A stretch of 64,000 nucleotides of DNA, taken from the NCBI GenBank assembly GCA_963749875.1, contig CAVVOX010000005.1, positions 186,001 through 250,000 on the forward strand, given 5' to 3'. The stretch comes from JAHQVI01 sp963749875. GTDB taxonomy: Bacteria > Pseudomonadota > Alphaproteobacteria > Rhizobiales > Rhodomicrobiaceae. Within the stretch, counting starts at the first letter, position 1, and the number at the start of each line of letters is the position of its first letter. The notes under the pieces are model-generated. The model saw nothing but the letters and a program-made list of their open reading frames with translations. It ran no database searches and was not told where the DNA came from. Shown here piece by piece: positions 53,089 through 62,424 of the stretch. Position numbers and translations under genes: made by a program.

Positions 53089-53806
53089 GCGGCGCGGCGG
53101 CGGTCCACTTCTTTCTGTCGTCACGATTTTCGCGCTCGTCGCGATCATCTATGTGACAGGCATATGGGCCGAAATCGCGCGCTATTGGGAGGACGTCGTC
53201 TATCTCACGCGGCAGCATATCGAGCTGGTTGCGATCTCGGGCAGCCTCGCCATTCTCATCGGCATCCCGGCCGGCATCCTGCTTTCGCGCCCCTCGATGC
53301 GCGGCGTCGCCGAGACGCTCATGCAGGTCTTCAATATCGGTACGACGATCCCGACCCTGGCGGTGCTCGCCCTGTCCATGAGTTTCCTCGGGATCGGCAA
53401 ACAGCCGGCGATATTCGGCCTCTTCATTGCGACACTGCTTCCGATCGTTCGCAATACCTATGTGGGCCTGCTGGCGGTCCCGCCCCATCTCAAGGAAGCG
53501 GCAACCGGCATGGGGATGACACCGACCCAGATTTTGCGCCGGGTCGAGGTGCCGAATGCGCTTTACGTCATTTTTGCGGGCATCCGAACGGCGCTCGCCA
53601 TCAATGTCGGAACGGTGCCGCTGGCCTTTCTGATCGGCGGCGGCGGGCTCGGCGAGCTGATCTTCACCGGCATCGACCTCATGGAGCCGGGCATGCTGCT
53701 TGCCGGCGCCGTGCCGACAGCGCTTCTTGCTGTGCTGGTCGATTTCGGCGTCGGGCAGGGTCAGTTCTGGCTTATACCGCGCGGTGTCAATCCGCTGCGC
53801 GCGTGA
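53078..53806 (+). CDS. Osmoprotectant-type ABC permease (OpuCD/YehY type)
   Basis: 242 aa from ATG 53078 (MSNERRGGGPLLSVVTIFAL), overlapping the ATPase gene by 11 bp; the frame is open further upstream but inside the ATPase gene. Six membrane helices. EAA loop HLKEAATGMGMTPTQILRRVEVPNALYVIFAGIRTAL. Pairs with the permease at 51234 to form a heterodimeric channel. Confidence 0.9.
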   Translation: MSNERRGGGPLLSVVTIFALVAIIYVTGIWAEIARYWEDVVYLTRQHIELVAISGSLAILIGIPAGILLSRPSMRGVAETLMQVFNIGTTIPTLAVLALSMSFLGIGKQPAIFGLFIATLLPIVRNTYVGLLAVPPHLKEAATGMGMTPTQILRRVEVPNALYVIFAGIRTALAINVGTVPLAFLIGGGGLGELIFTGIDLMEPGMLLAGAVPTALLAVLVDFGVGQGQFWLIPRGVNPLRA

Positions 53807-53835
53807 ATGCGGCGACATCAAAGGAGGAATAACAG

Positions 53836-54726
53836 ATGAAGTTTGGAAAATTTTTTGCACTGGCTCTCGGCGCGTTCGCCGGGCTGGGCCTCGCAGGACT
53901 GGCAAAGGCTGAAAACATCGTCGTCGGCGGTAAGAACTTTACCGAGCAGCAACTGCTCGCCGAAATGACCTCGCAACTCCTGAAAGCGAAGGGCTTCGAC
54001 GTCGATACACGGTCCGGAATGGGCTCGGCTGCGGTGCGTTCTGCGATGGAGAACGGCCAGATCGATGTCTATTGGGAATATACCGGCACATCTCTGATCA
54101 CTTACAACAAGATCAAGGAGCGGATGTCGCCGGAAGACACCTATAAGAAGGTCAAGGAACTCGATGCCAAGAAAGGGATCGTCTGGCTCGACGCTTCCAA
54201 GGCAAATAACACTTACGCTCTGGCCATGCGTAAGGCAGACGCCGAAAAGCAGGGCATCAAGACGCTCAGCGACCTTGCCGCCAAGATCAATGGAGGGGAC
54301 AAACTGACCTTCGCCTCCAATGCTGAATTCTATGCCCGGCCCGACGGATTGAAGCCCTTGGAGAAAGCCTATGGCTTCGAATTCGGCCGCGCGAATATCA
54401 AGCGGATGGATAGCGGCCTCGTGTATCAGGCGCTCAAGGATGGGCAGGTCGATGTAGGTCTCGTCTTCGCGACCGACGGGCGCATACCGGCCTTCAACTT
54501 CTTAGTATTGAAGGACGACAAAAATTATTTCCCGGCCTACGCGCTCACGCCGACCATACGCAAAGAGGTGCTGGACAAGAACCCGAAGCTCGCCGAATCC
54601 TTGAATGCACTCTCGGCCAAGCTCGACGACCAGACGATGGCATCGCTGAATGCGGCGGTTGACGTGGAGAAGAAATCCGTTGAGCAGGTCGCGGAGGAGT
54701 TTCTGAAGGAACAGGGCCTCGTGTGA
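53836..54726 (+). CDS. Osmoprotectant-type substrate-binding protein (OpuCC/OsmF type)
   Basis: 296 aa with a Sec signal peptide (FGKFFALALGAFAGLGLAGLAKA, cleavage near residue 25). Mature part begins ENIVVGGKNFTEQQLLAEMTSQLL, the standard QAT start. GQIDVYWEYTGTSLITY and GLVYQALKDGQVDVGLVFATDGRI carry the aromatic and acidic residues that cage quaternary ammonium groups. AAGGAGG stands before the start. Likely ligand: a betaine or a related sulfonium/amine compound. The exact one is unknown. Confidence 0.9.
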   Translation: MKFGKFFALALGAFAGLGLAGLAKAENIVVGGKNFTEQQLLAEMTSQLLKAKGFDVDTRSGMGSAAVRSAMENGQIDVYWEYTGTSLITYNKIKERMSPEDTYKKVKELDAKKGIVWLDASKANNTYALAMRKADAEKQGIKTLSDLAAKINGGDKLTFASNAEFYARPDGLKPLEKAYGFEFGRANIKRMDSGLVYQALKDGQVDVGLVFATDGRIPAFNFLVLKDDKNYFPAYALTPTIRKEVLDKNPKLAESLNALSAKLDDQTMASLNAAVDVEKKSVEQVAEEFLKEQGLV

Positions 54727-54743
54727 CGGGCTCTTCTCCTTTC

Positions 54744-54872
54744 CCATGGTAGAGCTCTGCGAAATGTAGGCCCCATTTTCTCGTCGTCCCGGAACCCGGC
54801 TCGCGAACCTTTACGGTGAGCGACGCTTGTCTGGTCGCGATCAGCAAGACATCGCGACAAGCGCTCACCTTG
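54744..54872. repeat. Intergenic palindromic repeat after the binding-protein gene
   Basis: GGTGAGCG-AC-GCTTGTC...GTCGCGAT (from 54815) faces ATCGCGACAAGCGCTCACC (to 54869), an imperfect hairpin of about 20 pairs. The GTGAGCGAC/GCGCTCACC arms resemble the central arm (GTGAACGAC/GTTCGCC) of the repeat at 32684. It may stabilise the upstream transporter message. Confidence 0.6.
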
Positions 54873-54963
54873 GGCCGGGGCGACGCAGAATATGTTGTTT
54901 CACAGAGGGCTCCATGGGGGAGAGGCAAAGTATTGCAATCGCTCTAACTGCGAGAGCATCGCT

Positions 54964-55842
54964 ATGAACGACCGCCGTAAGCTGACCGCCGCCGTCTCAC
55001 AATTCGCGTCGGAAATCGGGGACATCGACAGCAATCTTAAGACGCATCTGGCTCATATCGACGAGGCGCGGTCGAAATCCGCCGACGTGCTCCTCTTCCC
55101 CGAGGTCTCATTAACCGGCCACACGGCGTCCCGCGAGGTTCTACGCCTCGCCAAACGCCGCGATGATCCGGTGATTCAACGCATTGCCGATGCCGCAGGG
55201 GACACGCTGGTCGTCTTCGGGTTGATCGAGGAAGGACCGGCCGCCCAGTTCTACAACGCCGCCTTCGCCGTCCAGAACGGCGAGATCGTTTTCATCCATC
55301 GCAAGATCAACGTCCCGACTTATGGCCAGCTCGAGGAGGGCAAGCATTTCGCCACGGGCCGCTATGTCGAAAGCTTCCCGCTGACCGCCCCCTGGCGCGG
55401 CGGGCTCCTGATTTGCGCCGATGTCTGGAACCCGGCGCTCGTCTGGCTTACCGCCCTGCATGGCGCGACCTGTCTCTTCGTTCCGATCAGTTCGGCCGTG
55501 GAAGCCGTCGGCGCGGAGTTCGACAACCCCGGCGGCTGGGACACAACGATCCGCTATTGCGCGATGATGTACGGGATGCCGGTGCTGATGTCGAACCGTG
55601 TCGGCCGGGAAGACGGGCTGAATTTCTGGGGCGGCTCGCGCATCCTCGACCCGTTCGGCCGTGAGCTTGTCCGCGCCGGGAAAGACCAGCAGCTCATTAC
55701 CGCCGAGCTGGATTTCGAGACCGTCCGCAAGGCGCGCTATTTGCTGCCCACGGTGCGCGATTCCAATCTCAGCCTCGTCATGCGCGAGACGAACCGGCTC
55801 GGTGCGCTGCTTGGCGTGCCCGACATTGTGAGAACAAGCTGA
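54964..55842 (+). CDS. Nitrilase-family C-N hydrolase (amidase)
   Basis: 292 aa from ATG 54964 (MNDRRKLTAAVSQFASEIGDID); 24 more codons are open upstream without family resemblance. Catalytic triad Glu47 (LFPEVSLTGH), Lys114 (HRKINVPTYGQLEEG) and Cys151 (LLICADVWNPAL). Pattern closest to aliphatic amidase, carbamoylputrescine or NAD synthetase-type amidases. It would release ammonia from an amide or nitrile in the island's pathway. Its stop overlaps the acyl-CoA dehydrogenase start (TGATG). Confidence 0.87.
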   Translation: MNDRRKLTAAVSQFASEIGDIDSNLKTHLAHIDEARSKSADVLLFPEVSLTGHTASREVLRLAKRRDDPVIQRIADAAGDTLVVFGLIEEGPAAQFYNAAFAVQNGEIVFIHRKINVPTYGQLEEGKHFATGRYVESFPLTAPWRGGLLICADVWNPALVWLTALHGATCLFVPISSAVEAVGAEFDNPGGWDTTIRYCAMMYGMPVLMSNRVGREDGLNFWGGSRILDPFGRELVRAGKDQQLITAELDFETVRKARYLLPTVRDSNLSLVMRETNRLGALLGVPDIVRTS

Positions 55843-57032
55843 TGCGAGATTTTTTCCTGAGTGATGAAGACCGCGCCTTCCGCGCCGAGGTTCGCGAGGT
55901 CCTGGACCTCGAGCTCGCGCCGCGCGCCGCCGCGATCGAGGATGATGAGGATTGGGAGGCGGTGAAAGCCGCCGTGCGTGCGGTCGGCGACGCCGGCTAT
56001 CTGACCATGATGTTTCCCGATCTTTACCGGGGACGGCTTTCGGCGCCCGGCCTGACACACGCAACGATCGTCTCGGAGGAAGCCGCCTATATCAACTACG
56101 CCTTCGAAACGACCATCGCGACGGCGCTGTCCTGCGCCTATCCGCTCCACCGCCATGCAAGCGCCGAGATTCGCGATCGCTATCTCATGCCGATCCTCGA
56201 GGGGCGCGCAGTGGGGTCGATCTGTATGACGGAGAAAAATGTCGGCTCCGATAGCGCGGGAATGGAGACGCGCATCCGGTTCGATGACGCCGCGCGCGAA
56301 TGGGTGATCAGCGGTTTCAAGCGTTACATCTCCAATGCGACCAAGGCCGACATCTATATTGTCTGGGGCATTACCGATCCGGATGTCGCGCCGCAAAAAG
56401 GCATGAGCGCCGTCGCCGTTCCCGCCGACACGGCCGGCGTGAGCTTTCCGCGAACCTACAATTTCATGGGCCGGCGCGGCTGTGTGGTCGGCGAAGTTTT
56501 GTTCGACGAGGTGCGCGTGCCCGAGGCGAATTTGCTGGGCGCGATCAACACGGGCTTCCGCATCATGCTCGAAGCCTTCAATTTCGAGCGGGCGATCCTT
56601 GGCGGCTCCGGCCTCGGCGTCGCGCGATCGGCCTTCGACATCGCCAAGGCGCACGCGCAGACGCGCACCGCCTTCGGCCAGAAGCTCGGACAGAAGCAGC
56701 TCATCTGGGACATGATTGCCGAAATGAGCTGGCGGATCGACGCCACCGAGCTGCTCACCTACCGGGCAACGAAAATGTATGACGTCGGGATTGACGGCAA
56801 ATCCCTCATGCGGGAGGCGGGGCAGGCCAAACTCGTCGCCACCGAAACCGCCAATTTCTGTGCCGACCGGACGGTGCAGATCCTCGGCGGCGACGGCATC
56901 ACCAAGCAATACGGCCGCGCCGAGCAGATCTATCGCGACGCCCGGGCGCTCCCGATCGTCGGCGGAACGTCCGAAATGGCGAAATATCTGATCGCCAGCC
57001 GGGAATTACCGGAGATCAAGCCAAACCTTTAG
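55842..57032 (+). CDS. Acyl-CoA dehydrogenase
   Basis: 396 aa. Three-domain flavoprotein: helical N-terminal part, beta domain with GSICMTEKNVGSDSAGMETRIRFD (about 125-148), and C-terminal helices with RTAFGQKLGQKQLIWDMIAEM, QAKLVATETANFCADRTVQILGGDGITKQYGRAEQIYRDARALPIVGGTSEM. Introduces a 2,3 double bond into an acyl-CoA with FAD. The usual catalytic Glu region (YRDARALPIVGGTSE) is intact. Translationally coupled to the amidase gene. Confidence 0.9.
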   Translation: MRDFFLSDEDRAFRAEVREVLDLELAPRAAAIEDDEDWEAVKAAVRAVGDAGYLTMMFPDLYRGRLSAPGLTHATIVSEEAAYINYAFETTIATALSCAYPLHRHASAEIRDRYLMPILEGRAVGSICMTEKNVGSDSAGMETRIRFDDAAREWVISGFKRYISNATKADIYIVWGITDPDVAPQKGMSAVAVPADTAGVSFPRTYNFMGRRGCVVGEVLFDEVRVPEANLLGAINTGFRIMLEAFNFERAILGGSGLGVARSAFDIAKAHAQTRTAFGQKLGQKQLIWDMIAEMSWRIDATELLTYRATKMYDVGIDGKSLMREAGQAKLVATETANFCADRTVQILGGDGITKQYGRAEQIYRDARALPIVGGTSEMAKYLIASRELPEIKPNL

Positions 57033-57094
57033 AGGCTGCGAGTACGATGCCGCAACGGCTGCCTAGCACGGAACGCTCTATGAGCACCGTTTCC

Positions 57095-57205
57095 ACCTCT
57101 CCCATTGGGAAAGGTCGGTGCGCAGCGCCGGGTGAGGGGCTCGGGAGCCGACAGCTGACACTGCATCCCCTCACCCCAACCCTCTCCCCCTGGGATAGGG
57201 AGCCC
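57095..57205. repeat. Intergenic palindromic repeat, CTCACCC/CCTCTCCC type
   Basis: Built from CTCTCCCATTGGGAAAGG, GCGCAGCGCCGGGTGAGGGGCTCGGGAG, and CCCCTCACCCCAACCCTCTCCCCCTGGGATAGGGAG. The complementary GGTGAGGGG/CCCCTCACC arms fold into a large stem. It shares its core with the repeat at 32684 and with the short stem at 8281. It lies between the acyl-CoA dehydrogenase and acyl-CoA ligase genes. Confidence 0.7.
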
Positions 57206-57264
57206 ATGCGCCTAGCAATGGAACAACCATTCCCAAACCCAGCCAACAAACTGAGGAGGGCGTC

Positions 57265-58825
57265 ATGGACATAGCGAGCGTCCTAAGATCGTCAGTCGAG
57301 AGATATCCGAACCGGACAGCGCTTGTTTTCGAAGACCGCTGCTGGACGTATACGGAATGGTTCGACCGGGTCAGCCGCTTCGCGCGCGCTTTGTCGGAGC
57401 TCGGCGTGCGGCCCGGCGACCGGGTGGCGTTCTATGTGTCGACCTCGGAAAATTCCGTGACCACCTATTTCGCCTGCCAGCTTCTCGGGGCGGTCGCCGT
57501 GCCGCTGAATTTCCGGCTTTCGCCGGGTGAAGCCGCATACATCCTGAAGGATTCCGGAGCGCGCATTCTGGTCTATGGCCGGACTCTGGCGGAAAACGCC
57601 GTCGAAGCCCTAAGCCGGGTGCGCAGCGTGCATGACGCCATTTCCTGTGCTTACGATCCCGCCAATGTGCCCGAGGGCCATCATCATTTCGAAACGCTGT
57701 GCGAGACGACCGAGCCACTCAGCGAGAATTTTCCGATCCCTGTGAGCGATCAGCTCTCGGCGCTCGTTTACACGTCCGGCACGACCGGGCGCCCCAAGGG
57801 CGTGATGCACACCCATGCGAATGACATCGCCATTGCGATGAACTGCGTCATGGAATATGGGCTTCGCCCTAAGGACATCGCCCTCCATATCGCGCCGCTC
57901 TACCATGTCGGCGGCATGCAGGCCTTCTTCATCCCGCATCTCATGGTCGGAGGCACCAATATCGTCACCGGCCGCTATGAGGCTCAGACCACGCTGGAGA
58001 CGATTGCGTCGGATCGCGTCACAACGCTGTTCGCAGTGCCGACGCAAATCCAGGAAATGCTTTTCCATCCGTCCTTTAACGAATTTGACATTTCGTCCCT
58101 GCGCCTCATCACGACGGGCGGTGCGGCGATTGCCTCCGCGGTCATGGAGCGCGTCATCAACGAGTTCTGCCCGAACATCTTCAACGGCTACGGCATGACC
58201 GAGGCGAGCCTGACGCTGCTGCTCCACCCGGAGGATGCGCTGCGCAAACTCGGCTCCTGCGGCAAGTCCACGCTGATCAGCACCGCCCGTGTTATCACCA
58301 ATGATCCCAATCGCGAAGTGCCGCCGTCGGAAAGGGTGGCAACCGGCGAAATCGGCCAATTGATCGTCCGTGGTCCCCAGGCCATGCCCGGCTATTGGAA
58401 CAATCCGTTCGAGACATCGAAAAAGTTGAAGGCAGGCTGGATCTATACCGGCGATCTGTTCTCGGTCGACGATGAGGGCTTCCATTATTTTCATGGACGC
58501 GCCGACGATATGATCGTCTCGGGCGGCGAGAACATCCATCCGCGCGAGGTGGAGGAGATTGCTTTACAAATGTCCGGGCGTTCAGGAGGCAGCCGTCATC
58601 GGGCTTCCCGATGAAAAATGGGGTCAGATCGTCGCCGCCTTCATCGTTCGCAGCGACGAGACGCTGACGGCGGAAACGGCTGACGCCTTCTGCAAATCAT
58701 CGAAGGACCTCGCAAGCTACAAGCGGCCGAAACGCTACGAGTTCGTCGAAGCGCTTCCGATGAACCCGAGCGGGAAAGTCCTCAAACGCGAGCTTCTGGC
58801 CGCCTATAAGACGGAGGCGAAGTGA
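57265..58825 (+). pseudogene. AMP-dependent acyl-CoA ligase, one-base frameshift near the C-terminus
   Basis: The first frame (MDIASVLRSSVERYPNRTAL...) covers the adenylation domain: VYTSGTTGRPKGVMHTH, NGYGMTEASLTL, YTGDLFSVDDEGFHYFHGRADDMIVSGGENIHPREVEEI. At about 58561 an extra G derails it, with a stop at 58614. The C-terminal domain continues +1 (LYKCPGVQEAAVIGLPDEKWGQIV) to the catalytic lysine in MNPSGKVLKREL and the stop at 58825. Corrected length about 519 aa, normal. It would make the acyl-CoA used by the dehydrogenase and hydratase beside it. Likely a sequence error. Confidence 0.83.
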
Positions 58826-59625
58826 TGTCGGATAAGCTGCTTTACGATCAGGACGGCCATATCGTCACGCTCACCTTCAACATGCCCGATACGCGCAATG
58901 CGCTGACCGATCACGATCTCGCCGAAGCCTTTGTCGCCGCCTGCAAACGCATTCAGCAGGATCTCAGCGTTCGCGCGGTGATCGTTACCGGGGCGGGCAC
59001 GGCATTTTCCTCGGGCGGCAATCTCAAACATATGCGGGACAAGGCCGGGTCATTCGGGGGCGATGCGCTGCAAGTCCGCGACGGTTATCGCAAGGGCATT
59101 CAGAGCCTCGCCCTTGCGCTTTACCGCCTCGAAGTGCCCACCATCGCGGCCGTGAACGGGCCCGCTTACGGCGCGGGTTGCGACACGGCTTTTGCCTGCG
59201 ACATCCGCATCGCTTCGGAAGGGGCGGTGTTTGCGGAGAACTTCGTGAGGGTGGGGTTGATTTCCGGCGATGGCGGTTCCTGGCTGCTGCCGCGTGCGAT
59301 CGGCCTTAGCCGTGCCTGCGAGATGACCTTCACAGGGGAGCCGGTTGACGCGAAAACGGCGCTGGAATGGGGCCTTGTTTCCCGCCTTGTCCCGGCCGCC
59401 GAGCTGATGCCCGAAGCGATCGCGTTGGCAAAACGGATCGCGCACAATCCGCCGCAAGCGCTCAGACTGGCGAAGCGGCTCGTCCGCGAAGGCCAGACGA
59501 CAAGGTTCGACACGCTCCTGGAACTTGCCGCCGCATTTCAGGGCGCCTGTCACCAGACCAAGGATCACGAAGAGGCCGTCAGTGCGATTTTGGAGAAGCG
59601 GCAGCCGAATTTCACCGGGCGCTGA
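58825..59625 (+). CDS. Enoyl-CoA hydratase/isomerase family protein
   Basis: 266 aa from ATG 58825, overlapping the ligase stop (TGATG). Crotonase fold: GTAFSSGGNLKHMRDKAG (oxyanion-hole Gly region), AAVNGPAYGAGCDTAFACDIRIAS, and FVRVGLISGDGGSWLLPRAIG. The usual second catalytic Glu position reads Asp-Gly-Gly (SGDGGSW), so a variant chemistry is possible. Hydrates or isomerises the enoyl-CoA from the dehydrogenase; sequence-alike enzymes also include MTA-CoA hydratase DmdD. Confidence 0.88.
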   Translation: MSDKLLYDQDGHIVTLTFNMPDTRNALTDHDLAEAFVAACKRIQQDLSVRAVIVTGAGTAFSSGGNLKHMRDKAGSFGGDALQVRDGYRKGIQSLALALYRLEVPTIAAVNGPAYGAGCDTAFACDIRIASEGAVFAENFVRVGLISGDGGSWLLPRAIGLSRACEMTFTGEPVDAKTALEWGLVSRLVPAAELMPEAIALAKRIAHNPPQALRLAKRLVREGQTTRFDTLLELAAAFQGACHQTKDHEEAVSAILEKRQPNFTGR

Positions 59626-59628
59626 GCG

Positions 59629-60969
59629 ATGACCAGGCGCTCGCTGGAAAGCTTCGTGCTCGAAACCGGCTATGCCGACCTTCCGCCGCATGTCATTCAA
59701 CAGGCAAAGCGCTGCCTGCTCGATCTGATCGGCGTGGCTGCCGCGGGATCGACGACCGAGCTGTCCGGCATCATCAGAAATCATGCCGCCCGGCATTTTG
59801 CCGCTGGCGACGCCGGAGCGCGGATGCTGTTCGATGGCCGGCCTGTCAGCGCTGTTGGCGCGGCGCTGGCGAACGGCATGACGATCGACGCCTATGACGC
59901 CCATGACGGTCATCCGCTCGTCAAGGGCCATGTCGGCTGCGGCGTGCTGTCCGCGCTGCTGGCCTTTTGCCAGGCGGAGAAGATCAGCGATGCGCGCGCG
60001 TTTTTGACCGCACTCGTCGTCGGCTACGAGGTGGGAACGCGCGCCGGGATCGCGCTGCACAAGACGGCGGCGGATTACCATACGTCGGGCGCATGGGTGG
60101 CGCTTGCCTGCGCGGCGGTAGGGTGCCGTCTCATGAAGCTTGGCCCGGACCAGCTGCAAGAGGCGCTCGGCATTGCCGAATATCACGGTCCGCGCAGCCA
60201 AATGATGCGCTGCATCGACCACCCCGCCATGGTCAAGGACGGCTCCGGCTGGGGCGCGATGGCCGGCGTGTCCGCCGCTTATCTGGCAAGCGACGGGTTC
60301 ACCGGCGCGCCGGCCATGACCGTTACAGATCCGGACATAGCGGAGATCTGGAGCGACCTCGGCGGGAGGTGGCGCATCCTGGAACAATATTTCAAGCCCT
60401 ACCCCGTCTGCCGCTGGGCGCAGCCCGCCATGGAAGCGGCGATGCAATTGGCGAAAGCCGAGCAGATCGCGGCGGATAAAATCGAAAGCGTGGAGGTCTT
60501 CTCCTTCCACGAAGCCGTCCGCTTGGCGGCGCGCGCTCCGAAGACCACGGAAGCAGCCCAATACAGCTTGCCCTTCCCCGTCGCGGCGGCGCTCGTTCAC
60601 GGAAGGATCGGCGCCGCGGAGATTTCCACGGCCGGTCTTCGCGACCCGGAGGTTCTGCGCCTGTCCCAGGGCATGGCGCTGTCACAGGATGCGGACTATG
60701 ATGCCCTCTTCCCGGCGGAGCGCTGGGCGCGGGTCGTGCTGACGCTGAAGGATGGCCGCAAGCTTGCCTCGAAACCGGCGGTCGCGCGCGGAAGCGCGGA
60801 AAACCCGCTGAACGACAGCGAGATCCTGGAGAAATTCCACGCGCAATGCATTCCCGTCCTCGGCGTCGAGCGATCGGAGGCAGTGTCAGCCCTCATTGAA
60901 GCGTTACCCGAGTCGGACCTCGTCGGTATTCTCGCGCTCATCACCGAACCCGGGATATCAGTCGGCTGA
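59629..60969 (+). CDS. MmgE/PrpD-family protein
   Basis: 446 aa. MmgE/PrpD all-helical domain (residues 1-250), with LESFVLETGYADLPPHVIQQAKRCLLDLIGVAAAG at the start, DAYDAHDGHPLVKGHVGCGVLSALLA (about 87-110) and HTSGAWVALACAAVGCRLM. C-terminal alpha/beta domain with YFKPYPVCRWAQPAMEA. The family includes 2-methylcitrate dehydratase, cis-aconitate decarboxylase and many uncharacterised hydro-lyases. Three bases after the enoyl-CoA hydratase; last gene of the island. Substrate unknown. Confidence 0.88.
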   Translation: MTRRSLESFVLETGYADLPPHVIQQAKRCLLDLIGVAAAGSTTELSGIIRNHAARHFAAGDAGARMLFDGRPVSAVGAALANGMTIDAYDAHDGHPLVKGHVGCGVLSALLAFCQAEKISDARAFLTALVVGYEVGTRAGIALHKTAADYHTSGAWVALACAAVGCRLMKLGPDQLQEALGIAEYHGPRSQMMRCIDHPAMVKDGSGWGAMAGVSAAYLASDGFTGAPAMTVTDPDIAEIWSDLGGRWRILEQYFKPYPVCRWAQPAMEAAMQLAKAEQIAADKIESVEVFSFHEAVRLAARAPKTTEAAQYSLPFPVAAALVHGRIGAAEISTAGLRDPEVLRLSQGMALSQDADYDALFPAERWARVVLTLKDGRKLASKPAVARGSAENPLNDSEILEKFHAQCIPVLGVERSEAVSALIEALPESDLVGILALITEPGISVG

Positions 60970-61047
60970 TCGGAGAGCTGGCTGCGCCAGCACAGGATCA
61001 CTTGGAACGGGACCGAATAATCATTCGGCAGTCTGCTGCCGGACGAC

Positions 61048-62424
61048 TTAAATCAGATCGGCCTGCGTCAATTGATCAAGACGACGAAGCCGGAGGAAAT
61101 CGTTCGTTAGCGGTCCAAGACCACCATCGGCGATGATCATTGACGAGCCTGGCGTGAGCAGTTTCTCCAGACGGTCGCGAACAGCCTGCGGAATTTCGAT
61201 ACGGTCCAGCGCGGCGCGAGCGCCTTCCTCCTCCTCGCCATTCGCGGTCAGCGCCAGCCACTTTGCGTCAGCATCCCAAGGCTTGAAGCCGAGCGTCGAA
61301 TAAAAATGGGTACCTAACGGCTTGTCCGGATCGTTAATCCCGATCGGGGCGTCGAACAGGCGATCGAAGCCTCGCCGGACATAGAGATGACCGGCCGGGG
61401 CAGGTTTTTCGCCCGCCGTCGCGTAGAGCGCATCAACCATTTGCGGGGAGAGCTTGCCCGTGACCTCCATGCCCCTCGCCTCTTCGAAAGCGCGAATTGC
61501 CGCCCGGGTCTGCCGTCCACGGTAGCCGTCCGCCGGTCCCGGATCATAGCCCAATTTGCCGAGCAGATGCTGCATGTCGCGGACCCGTTCGGTCTTCTCC
61601 CTTTGGGTAATCAGAATACGCAGCGGCTTAGGGGATTTCTTAGTAAATGCGTTGAGCTGTTCGAGATCGTACTCCAGATCCGCGAGCCGCAGCGAGGCTT
61701 CTTCCGGAGAAAGCGGCCGCGGAGTGTGCCGCCGCTTACCCTGTGGACTATAGCTTATGGGGAGAATTTCGGCATCGATCCGAGGCGCCCGGACTGGTGG
61801 CGGCATCCAGTAATGCGAGGGCTTGACTTTCTTTGTCCATTTACGCAAGCCCTCGCCCGCATCCATCGTCACAAGATGCAAAGGACGGGGCTGCAACAGC
61901 GCCGGGTGTTCGACGGGGCGGAAGGCCGGTTTCTCGTGCGCTACGATGACCGGTATGCCGACCTTGGTCTTTGCGAAGAGCTTCCGGGCGAATTTTCCCG
62001 GCAGGCGGATGCAGCCGTGTGAGGCGGGACGGTTGGGCACATAGCCCTCATGCAGGGCGATACCCGACCATGTCAGCCGCTGCATATAAGGCATCGGCGC
62101 ACTGCTGTAGATATTGGAACGGTGCCATCGGCGCTTTTGCAGGATGCTGAACACACCGGCCGGTGTCCGATGGCCGGCCTTGCCTGTCGAGACCCGCGAA
62201 GTGGAAAGCAGCTCGGCACCACGGTAAAAATAAAGTTGCTGCTCCTGCAGCGATATAACGATTTGTAAGGGATCGGTAACGGTGAAGCTATCGGATCGCG
62301 AAGCGCTCTTCGATCCTCCGATAGCAGGCTGCAGACCGAGGACGAAGGCCGCAACCGCGCAGCCGAAAGCTAGGCTTGATCCGCGCAACCGAACCCTGAG
62401 CATAGCCGATACTCCCAAACGCAA
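61048..62424 (-). CDS. L,D-transpeptidase (YkuD) with peptidoglycan-binding domain
   Basis: 458 aa with a signal peptide (SSLAFGCAVAAFVLGLQPAIGG, cleavage near residue 37); M8 is an alternative start. YkuD domain at about 50-160: LQIVISLQEQQLYFYRG, GKAGHRTPAGVFSI and the catalytic HEGYVPNRPASHGCIRL (Cys in SHGC). A PG-binding helix bundle follows (MQHLLGKLGYDPGPADGYRGRQTRAAIRAFEEARGM, about 285-320). Cross-links peptidoglycan or attaches outer membrane proteins in the periplasm. Stands alone. Confidence 0.9.
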   Translation of the reverse strand: MRLGVSAMLRVRLRGSSLAFGCAVAAFVLGLQPAIGGSKSASRSDSFTVTDPLQIVISLQEQQLYFYRGAELLSTSRVSTGKAGHRTPAGVFSILQKRRWHRSNIYSSAPMPYMQRLTWSGIALHEGYVPNRPASHGCIRLPGKFARKLFAKTKVGIPVIVAHEKPAFRPVEHPALLQPRPLHLVTMDAGEGLRKWTKKVKPSHYWMPPPVRAPRIDAEILPISYSPQGKRRHTPRPLSPEEASLRLADLEYDLEQLNAFTKKSPKPLRILITQREKTERVRDMQHLLGKLGYDPGPADGYRGRQTRAAIRAFEEARGMEVTGKLSPQMVDALYATAGEKPAPAGHLYVRRGFDRLFDAPIGINDPDKPLGTHFYSTLGFKPWDADAKWLALTANGEEEEGARAALDRIEIPQAVRDRLEKLLTPGSSMIIADGGLGPLTNDFLRLRRLDQLTQADLI

